In this document: positions 50,141-58,500 of the stretch, in pieces | How the letters are laid out: the number at the start of each line of letters is the position of its first letter | Numbering within the stretch: position 1 is the stretch's first letter | Source of the DNA: Kineosporia babensis | Lineage (GTDB): Bacteria; Actinomycetota; Actinomycetes; Actinomycetales; Kineosporiaceae | Length of the DNA: 64,000 bases | NCBI RefSeq assembly: GCF_021129305.1 | Contig: NZ_JAJOMB010000025.1 | Span: 62,001 to 126,000, forward strand | Reading direction: 5' to 3' | Made by a program: the position numbers and the translations under genes | The notes under the pieces: generated by a model | Databases searched by the model: none | What the model was told of the DNA's origin: nothing | What the model saw: only the letters and a program-made list of their open reading frames with translations

Positions 50141-50692
50141 ATGGATACCGGTTGGCTGACCTGGCTGCGTCGCGCTCCCGTGAGCGATCAGCTCCGGGCC
50201 GCCCAGATGCGCGAAGACCTGGTCGAGGCCGCCGACCGGGCCGCCTTCGGGCGCCCGTGCGAGGGTGAACTGGCCACTCTGGCAACGCTGCTGAGCGAGA
50301 ACGAGGTGGTTCAGCAGCTCATCGAAGGCCGCCGCGGGAAGCAGGCCGGGCTGCTGGCCCTGACCACCCGGCGAGTGCTGTTCACCGCCGAGGGCACCGG
50401 CCCCCAGCAGGCACTGGTGATCGACCGGGCCGAGGTCCGGGCCGCTTCCGGTCAGGTGCACCGGGGCCTGGGCACTCTCACGCTGACCACCTCGGCGGGC
50501 GAACTGGTCGTGGATCAGATCCTGGGCACCCAGGCCGAGACCTTCGCCGAGAACACGCTGCGCTCCCCCGACACCGCACCGCCGACCGATCCCCTGGCCG
50601 AGCTCGCTCTGCTGAAGGCCCGGCACCAGGCCGGAACGATCGGCGACGCCGAGTTCGAGGCGCGCAAGCGTCAGCTGTTCGACGCCATCTGA
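50141..50692 (+). CDS. PH-like/SHOCT-domain protein
   Basis: A 183-residue cytoplasmic protein. Residues 40-130 resemble a bacterial PH-like domain (RRGKQAGLLALTTRRVLFTA, HRGLGTLTLTTSAGELVVDQ). The C-terminus DPLAELALLKARHQAGTIGD and then AEFEARKRQLFDAI is a SHOCT motif. SHOCT domains end many proteins of unknown function and may mediate oligomerisation. Start ATG at 50141. Its stop touches that of the response regulator. Confidence 0.8.
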   Translation: MDTGWLTWLRRAPVSDQLRAAQMREDLVEAADRAAFGRPCEGELATLATLLSENEVVQQLIEGRRGKQAGLLALTTRRVLFTAEGTGPQQALVIDRAEVRAASGQVHRGLGTLTLTTSAGELVVDQILGTQAETFAENTLRSPDTAPPTDPLAELALLKARHQAGTIGDAEFEARKRQLFDAI

Positions 50693-51349
50693 TCAACGGC
50701 GGGGCAGCACCAGCCCGGCGTCGTAGGCGGCGACCACGGCGTGCACCCGGTCCCGCAGCCCCAGCTTGCGCAGCACCGCCGACACGTGCGTCTTCACCGT
50801 GGCCTCGGTAATCCACAGCCGCGCCGCGATTTCGGCGTTGGACAGCGCGAGCGCCACCAGGCGCAGGATCTCCACCTCGCGTTCGGTGAGGGTGGCCAGG
50901 TCGGGCGGCGGACCGTCCGGGGACAGCGCGTTGAACCGCATGATCAGGCGGCGGGTGACCGAGGGGGCGAGCAGGGCGTCCCCGCGCACGACCACGCGGA
51001 TGGCCTCGGCGAGGTCGGCCGGGCGCACGTCCTTCAGCAGGAAGCCACTGGCCCCGGCGCGCAGCGCGGCGTGCACCGCATCGTCCACGTCGTACGTGGT
51101 CAGCACCAGCACTCGCGTGCCTACCCCGGAGGCGACGATGCGGCGGGTGGCCTCCAGGCCGTCCATCACCGGCATCCGTACGTCCATCAGAACGATGTCG
51201 GGGGTGAGTTCCTGCGTCAGGCGCACGGCTTCGGCGCCGTCGGCGGCCTCCCCCACCACCTCCAGGTCCTCGCGCGCGTCCAGGATCATCCCGAACCCGC
51301 TGCGGACCAGCTCTTGGTCGTCGGCCACCAGCACCCGGATGCTGCTCAC
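50693..51349 (-). CDS. NarL/LuxR-family response regulator
   Basis: A 218-residue two-component regulator. The receiver has VLVADDQELVR, the phosphoacceptor in IVLMDVRMPVMDG, LVLTTYD, and FLLKDVRPADL. The C-terminal helix-turn-helix is LTEREVEILRLVALALSNAE followed by IAARLWITEATVKTHVSAVL. The start (ATG at 51349) overlaps the stop of the histidine kinase by 4 bases, so they are one operon. Confidence 0.92.
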   Translation of the reverse strand: MSSIRVLVADDQELVRSGFGMILDAREDLEVVGEAADGAEAVRLTQELTPDIVLMDVRMPVMDGLEATRRIVASGVGTRVLVLTTYDVDDAVHAALRAGASGFLLKDVRPADLAEAIRVVVRGDALLAPSVTRRLIMRFNALSPDGPPPDLATLTEREVEILRLVALALSNAEIAARLWITEATVKTHVSAVLRKLGLRDRVHAVVAAYDAGLVLPRR

Positions 51350-52497
51350 AGCCGCACCGCCGATTTCACCGGCAGCCGGGCAACCACCCGGAATCCGTCG
51401 TCCGGGGTTGGTCCTGCCTCCAACACTCCCCCGACCAAAGTTGCCCGCTCCCGCATACCCACGATCCCGCGTCCTACCCCACCAATTCCTTGTGGCCGAG
51501 GCTTTTCATCGCCCCGGCACATATTCTCCACCACGACCTGCAGCTCCCTTTCCCCCTGCAGCAGCCGCACCTGAGCCCCGGCCCCGCGGCCGTGCCGCAG
51601 AACATTCGTCAGCGACTCCTGCACGATCCGGAACGCGGTCAGCTGTACGCCCAACGGCAGCCCGGACATGTCCCCGTCGACCACCAGATCAACGTCAAGG
51701 CCCGCGGCTTCGATCGGTGCAACGATGTCCGGGCGCAGCCGGGCCAACGTGGGCTGAGGCGTAGTAACGGGGGACGGGGGTGTCGCCTTCACGGTCAGCT
51801 CCGGGTTCACGGCCGGGTCGGCCGCCAAGAGCCGGCGCAGTTCGCTCAGCGCATCCCGGCCGGTCGCCTCGATCGAGCGCAGGGCCTCGCGAGCGCGGTC
51901 GGGCCGGGCCTCGAACACGTCGTCGGCGGCCGCGGCCTGCACCACGATCACCGAGACGCTGTGCGCGATCACGTCGTGGATGTCACGGGCCAGGCGGGCC
52001 TGGTCCTCCACCGCGACCCGGGCAGCGGCCTGCTCGATCATCAGCCGGTGGCTGCGCAGCGCGAACGAGAACGCCCAGACGGCCACCACGACCACCATGG
52101 CGAACTCGATGTCCCCGGCCGGGTGCAGGTCCTGGCGTTTGGCCAGCCAGGTCAGGCCCAGCACACCGGCGAGCGCAGGCAGCGACCAGAACACCCGGCG
52201 GCGGGCGGTGATCGCCCACAACGCGATCAGCGCGGCGTAGGGGAACAGGCCGTGCGAGGCGTAGAACTGCGTGACGGCACCGGTCGCCAGGCTGACCGCC
52301 ATCACGTGGACCGGGAACCGGCGGCGCCAGTACAGCACAATGCCCGAGGCCAGCGCCGCCGCGACGGTCGTCCAGCGCACGGCCGGGGACTCAGGCTGGG
52401 TGGCCCACTGCGCCACCGACCACATGAACAGCGCCATCCCCACCGCGAGGACGACGTCGAAGCAGCGCAGGAGCCGCCGCGGAACCCGTTTCAGCAC
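51346..52497 (-). CDS. Histidine kinase (HisKA_3, NarL-type partner)
   Basis: A 383-residue sensor kinase. It has about five membrane segments (1-150), a HisKA_3 dimerisation helix with the phosphorylated His in RLARDIHDVIAHSVSVI, and a HATPase_c domain with QESLTNVLRHG (N box) and GIVGMRERATLVGG (G box). The stimulus is unknown. Co-transcribed with the response regulator. A hairpin at 52517-52562 separates it from the giant gene. Confidence 0.92.
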   Translation of the reverse strand: MLKRVPRRLLRCFDVVLAVGMALFMWSVAQWATQPESPAVRWTTVAAALASGIVLYWRRRFPVHVMAVSLATGAVTQFYASHGLFPYAALIALWAITARRRVFWSLPALAGVLGLTWLAKRQDLHPAGDIEFAMVVVVAVWAFSFALRSHRLMIEQAAARVAVEDQARLARDIHDVIAHSVSVIVVQAAAADDVFEARPDRAREALRSIEATGRDALSELRRLLAADPAVNPELTVKATPPSPVTTPQPTLARLRPDIVAPIEAAGLDVDLVVDGDMSGLPLGVQLTAFRIVQESLTNVLRHGRGAGAQVRLLQGERELQVVVENMCRGDEKPRPQGIGGVGRGIVGMRERATLVGGVLEAGPTPDDGFRVVARLPVKSAVRL

Positions 52498-52516
52498 AGA
52501 TCTACGGTAGGCACGC

Positions 52517-52562
52517 CGACGGCCGGGGACATCCGTCGTGAGACGGAGATCCCCGGCCGTCG
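52517..52562. terminator. Hairpin terminator
   Basis: CGACGGCCGGGGA (52517-52529) pairs with TCCCCGGCCGTCG (52550-52562), and CCGTC/GACGG pair again in the loop. It lies between the 3' end of the giant gene (12 bases away) and the kinase start, so it ends the giant transcript. Confidence 0.8.
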
Positions 52563-52574
52563 AAAACCAGTGCT

Positions 52575-55500
52575 CTACCTGCGGCGGGACCGGTTTCGCA
52601 GCCGGTCGACGCTGACCAGTCCGGAGCCGACCAGGATCAGGCCGAAGCCCAGCCCGATCAGCGGGACCAGGAAGTACGGCGTTCCGGTGAAGGCCAGGCC
52701 GTCGTTGCCGCCGCCGGAACCCGTCCCCGAACCGCTGCCGGATCCGTCGCCTTCGCCGGAGGAGTTGCCTCCCTCACCGCCGGTGCCAGTTCCGTTGTCG
52801 CCACCGGTGTCGTTGCCGCCCTCGCCGCCGGTCCCCGTGCCATCACCGTCGCCGCCGTTGTTGTTACCCCCCTCGCCGCCGGTGCCGGTGCCGTCGCCCG
52901 GCACGACGGTGACTTCCACGGTCTGGGTGGTGGACTGCCCGATCACGTCGGTGATGTCCATGGTGAACTCGTCCGAGCCCACCTCGTCCGGCGCGGTGTA
53001 CAGGCAGGCCTGGCCCTTCGGCCCGACCACGACCGTGCCGCGACTGGGCGCGCTGCAGGCATCCACCACCAGGTCGGTGTAGTCCGGTCCCCGTGGCGCG
53101 ATCACCGACGTGGTACCGGCCGGAACCTCGACCGGGAAAGCGACCGCCGAGGGCAGCGGGATGAACGTGAACGACTGCACGAAGGTCGTCGTGCCTGCCG
53201 CGTTCGTCACCGCGATGGTCACCAGACCGGCCGCGTGAGCCGGCGAGGTCACGGTCAGCGTCTCCGAGTAGGCAGCCCGGATCGTCGACGGCACCGCCTG
53301 CTGCAGCACAGATCCGCCGACATCCGGTCCCAGGGTCAGGTTCGTCCCCGGTATCCCGTCGAACGTCACCGTGGTCTGCTCGTCGAACCGGGCCCCGGTG
53401 ATGGTCAGCGGTGTACCCCCGGCGACCGGCCCCACGTTCGGGCTCAGCGAGTCCACCCGCGGCAGCTCCGACAACGGCACGTAGGTGTAGGTGAGTTCGT
53501 CCGTGCTGGTGCCGTTCGCCGTGGTGACCCGGATGGTGACGGTGCCGTCCCCGTTCTCCGGCACTGTCACCGTGATCTCGGTGTCGCTGACAACCGTGTA
53601 CAAGGCCGACTGTCCGCCGAAGGTCACTGCGCTGGCGCCGGTGAAGCCCAGGCCGTTCAGCGTCACCGTGTTGCCGCCCGCCGCCGGTCCGCGCCGGGGG
53701 TTGACCGAACTCAGCGCCGGTGCCGCGCCCGGTTCGACATACCGGAAACGGGTACTGGTGGTCGCAGCGCTGGTCCCAAGAGGGCCGGTCACCGTGACGT
53801 CTACCGTCCCGGCGGCGTGCGCCGGGCTGGTCACCGTCAGGGAGGTGTCGCTGTTGACCGTCGGGGTCGCAGTCGTACCCCCGAAGGAGACCGAGGTGGC
53901 GCCGGTCAGCCCGGTACCGGTGATGGTCACCTGAGTGCCACCGGCTATCGGGCCAACGGACGGGTCGATAGCGCTTACGTCCGGAGCCGCCAGGTACGTG
54001 AAGGTGGACGCCGGGGAGAGCCCGCCCGGTGTGGTCACCCGCACCGGCCGGTCACCGATCAGGCCCGCCGGGGTGACCGCCCGGATCGACGTGTCGCTGT
54101 CCACCGTGAACGAGGCCATGTCGTTCCCACCCACGGTGACCCGCGTAGCCCCGGTGAATCCGGTACCCGTGATCACGATCGCCGTACCGCCGGTGACAGC
54201 CCCCTGAGCCGGGCTGATCCCGCTGATCGCCGGGACCACCTGATAGCGGAAACGCGTGTTCGGTGTGACCGCCGAGGTTCCGCCCGGTCCGGTAACCGTG
54301 ATGTCGACCAGACCCGCAGAGCCCGCCGGCACCGTGAGAGTGATCGTCCCGTCCGTGTTCACCACGAACGGCACCGACACCGTCCCGAAGCGAACGGTCG
54401 TAGCGTCCGCGAAGCCCGTACCGCTGATCGTCATGACGGTCCCGCCGGCGACCGGACCCGCCGTCGGGCTGATCCCACCTACCGAAGGCGCTGCCACGTA
54501 GGCGAAGTCGTTCGCCGTCCCGGCCCCCGAGGAGGTGCCGTTGGCCGTGGTCACCAGCACATTCACCACCTGGGCCGTGGCCGACGACGGCGAGATGACC
54601 GTCAGCCGGGTCGGGCTGATCACATTGACGCTGGTCCCCGGGGCGGAACCGAAGTCCACGGTGGTCGCTCCGGCCACGAAACCGGTGCCGTTCACCGTCA
54701 CCGTCGTGGTCCCGCTCAGCGGCCCGGAGGCCGGAGTCACCCCGGTCACCGTCGGCGCCGGCAGGTACTGGAACGCGTTCGCCGACACCGCCTGAGACGT
54801 CCCGATGTCGTTGGTGACCCGGACGTTCACGGAACCCGTGCCACCAGGCGAGGTGGTCGTGATCTCGGTGTCACTGACGATCGAGAACGACGCTGTGTCC
54901 GGGCCGAACTTCACCCCGGTCGCGGTGGAGAACCCGGAACCCCGCACCACCACAGCCGTTCCACCGCTTTCTCGTCCCTGCGGCGGAGTGACGGACGTGA
55001 CCGCCGGAAGGTCGGCGTAGGTGAAATTCACCCCCGGCGCGCTGCCCGAGCCATTGTTCAGCACCATCGCCACCGTGCCCGCGTTTCCGGCCGGGGTGGT
55101 GGCCACGACCTGTGTCGCACTGACGAACCGCACCGTCGCTGCCACGCCGTCGAACGTCACCGTCGTACCAGCAGTGAACCCGGTACCCGTAATCGTCACC
55201 TCGGTACCGCCGGCGAGCGCACCCCGGGTCGGGCTGATCCCTGTCACGGTCGGCGGACCGGCGTAGGTGAACTGCGCGTTCGTGTTGGTGGCCGAGGTGC
55301 CGTACGGGCCCTCGACGGTCACGTCGAACGTGCCCGGCATGCTCATACCAGGACTGGTCGCCGTTATCTGGGTGGCCGAGTCCACGGTGAAGCTCGTCGC
55401 GGGCACGGTGCCGAAGTTGACCTGCGTCGCCCCGGTGAATCCGCTACCCGTCAGCGTCACGCTGGTACCCCCACCCAGAACTCCGTCGTCCGGGGTAACT

Positions 55501-58500
55501 CCCCCGACAGACGGTGCCGCGACGTAGGTGAACGTGGCCGGGGCCGAGACCCCGCCCGCCGTGGTGTTCACCAGGACGCTCACGGGCCCGGCCGCGTGCG
55601 GCGGAGTCCGAACGGTGATCGAGGTCGGGCTACCCGTCGTGTTCAGGGCGGTCCCCGCCACGCCGTCGAACGTCACGCTGGTCACGTCGTAGAACTGCCC
55701 ACCGGTGATGGTGACCAGGTCGCCGCCGGCGGTCTTCCCCGTGGTGGGAGCCAACGCGCTGATGGTCGGTGTTCCCACGTACCGGAAGTCGTCTCGCGTA
55801 CCGGTCGTGGAGGAGACTCCCCCGTCGGTCGTCACCGAGACGTTGACGACGCCCGCAGCACCAGCCGGAGACGTCACCCGCACCTCAGTCGGGCTGATGA
55901 ACTGGAAGCCGGTGGTGGCGGTGGTAGCACCGAACTTGACGACAGAGCCCGAGGTGAACCCGGTACCGCTGATCGTCACGGCGGTGCCCCCGGCGCTGGA
56001 ACCCGAGTCGGGTGACACACCGGTCACCTCGGGCAGGTCCAGGTAGGTGAACTCAGCAGAGGACGATGCGGCTGAGTTCGCGTACACGCCCACCACGGTC
56101 ACGGGGACGGTTCCGGCGCTCCCGGCCGGGGACGTCACCGTCATGGTGGTCGCGTTGACCACCTGCGGGTTGGCGCCCAGCACGTTGCCGAAGCGAACGC
56201 CTGTTGCATTAGTGAAATTCGTCCCGGTGATGGTGACGGGCGTACCCCCGGCGACCGGCCCGTCATCGGGAGAGACATTGCTGACGGTCGGCGCTCCGAC
56301 GTACGTGTACTGGTTGGCCGCCGCGGCCGCAGATGTGCCCCCTACCAGGGTGGTCACCCGCACGTTCACCACGCCGCTGCCCGCCGGAACGGTGGCGGTG
56401 ATCAGGGTGTCGCTCTGCCGCGTGAACGAAGTAGCTGCTGTGGCACCGAAATTGACGTTGAGGACGCCGATGAATCCGGTACCGGTAATGCTCACGGTCT
56501 GCCCGCCGGCCGCGTCACCGGCGGTCGGCGAGAGACCGGAGACCACCGGCGTGCCCACGTAGGTGAAGTCGTCCGCCGCTGTGTTCGGTGACGTACCCCC
56601 GGCTGTGGTGACCCGGACATCCACCGTGCCCAGTCCGGCCGGGGACGAGGTGACCGTGATGCTGGTCGGGCTGTTGTACGTCACGTCGGCCTGGCTGACC
56701 TGGGTAAGTCCGAAGGCCACTGTGCTGGTGGGGGTGAAACCCGCGCCGGTGATAGCCACCGTGGTCCCGCCAGTAGGCAGACCCGCGGCCGGGCTGATCC
56801 CCGTAACGGCCGGAGCCCCCAGGTAGGTGAAGACCGTTCCACTAGCGCTGGTTCCGCCGAGCGCCGTGGTCACGGTGACCGCCGCTGCCCCGGCACTGTT
56901 GGCCGGAGTGATGGCGGTGATCGTCGTGTCATTGACCACTACGTAACTCGTAGCGTTGGTGCCGCCGAACTTGACCGCAGACGCCCCGGTCGCGGTATTG
57001 AAGCCGCTGCCGGTGATCGTCACCGCGGTACCGCCCCCGAGCGGGCCGGTATTCGGCGTCACAGACGAGACCACCGGCTGCCCGATGAAGGTGAAGTCGT
57101 TGATCACCGGGACCGGAGTCGACGTTCCTCCCGGGGCGACCACGGTGACCGCCACGGTCCCCGGGGTACCGGTCGGCGCGAGCACGGTGAGGCTGCCGTC
57201 GTTGCTCACCGCCAGCGAAGTCCCGGACACCGAACCGAATTTCACGTCGGTCGCTCCGGTGAAACCGGTTCCGGTGAGAGTGACCGTGCGAGTGCCTCCC
57301 GTTGTCGCCAGCTGGTTCGGGTTCACGGTCAGGACGGTGGGAGCAGCCGCGTAGGTGTAGTTCTCGCTGTTGGAGATGTTCACGCCACCGGCCGAGACCG
57401 TCACCGGGACAGTGCCGATCACGCCAGGCGGCGCATTCAGCGTGATCTGGGTGTCCGAGTTCTTGGTGAACGAGGTGGTGCTGGTCAGCCCGAAGCTCAC
57501 CGAGACGGCCTGGTTGAAGCCGGTGCCGGTCAGGACGACCTGATTGCCCCCGCCGGCCGGACCGCGGTTCGGGGACACAGCGGTCAGGGTCGGCGCTCCC
57601 AGATAGGTGAACTTCGTCGCAGCTGTTACCGCGCTCGATCCGCCGTTCGCGGTGGTGACGACGACATTCACGTCACCGGTGTCATGCAGCGGCACCACGG
57701 GGATCGTGATCGTGGTATCGGTCAACTGCGAGAACACCGCCGGAGTACCACCGAACGAGACGCCGGTGGTCCCACTGAACCCGGTCCCGGTGATGGTCAC
57801 ACTCGTAGCCGACGCCGCTGACCCGCTGGTCGGACTCAGCGACGTGATGGCCGGAGCCGCGACATACGTGAAGTCGTTCAGCGTGCCTAGGGCAGAGCTG
57901 GTTCCACCGATACCCACAACCGTGACGTCGGCCGCGCCGACCGTGCCGGCCGGGGACCGCACGGTCAGGGTCGAGTCGGTACTGATCGCGATGTTCGTGC
58001 CGGGCACCCCGTCGAAGAGCACCTGGGTTGCACCGGTGAAGCCGCTACCCGCCACTGTCACCGTGGTTCCGCCCGCCACCGGCCCCGTGCTGGGTGTCAG
58101 CAAGGTGACCGTGGGGGCATCCACGTATTGGTAGGGCTGGGTGCCCGAGGTTCCGTAGGCCACGCTGTTGACGCTCACCAGACGGAGCTGGGCACCCACG
58201 ACAGCCGGTGCCGTCGCACGGATCTCGGTGTCCGAGACGACCGTGAACGTGGCCGGAGTGAGCAACCCGAAGTTGACGACGTTGACGTTCGTGAAGCCGG
58301 TACCGGTCAGCGTCACGGTGTTCCCGCCCGCAGTAGGACCGGAAGCCGGGGAGATCGACGTCAGAGTGGGCTGACCGACGTAGGTGTAGGTCGAGGCGGC
58401 CGTCGCCGCGCTGGTACCGCCGTTGGGCGTGGTGACGCTGACGTTGACCGGGCCGACCGCGTGCGCCGGCACTCCGACAATGGTGATCGTCGTGTCCGAG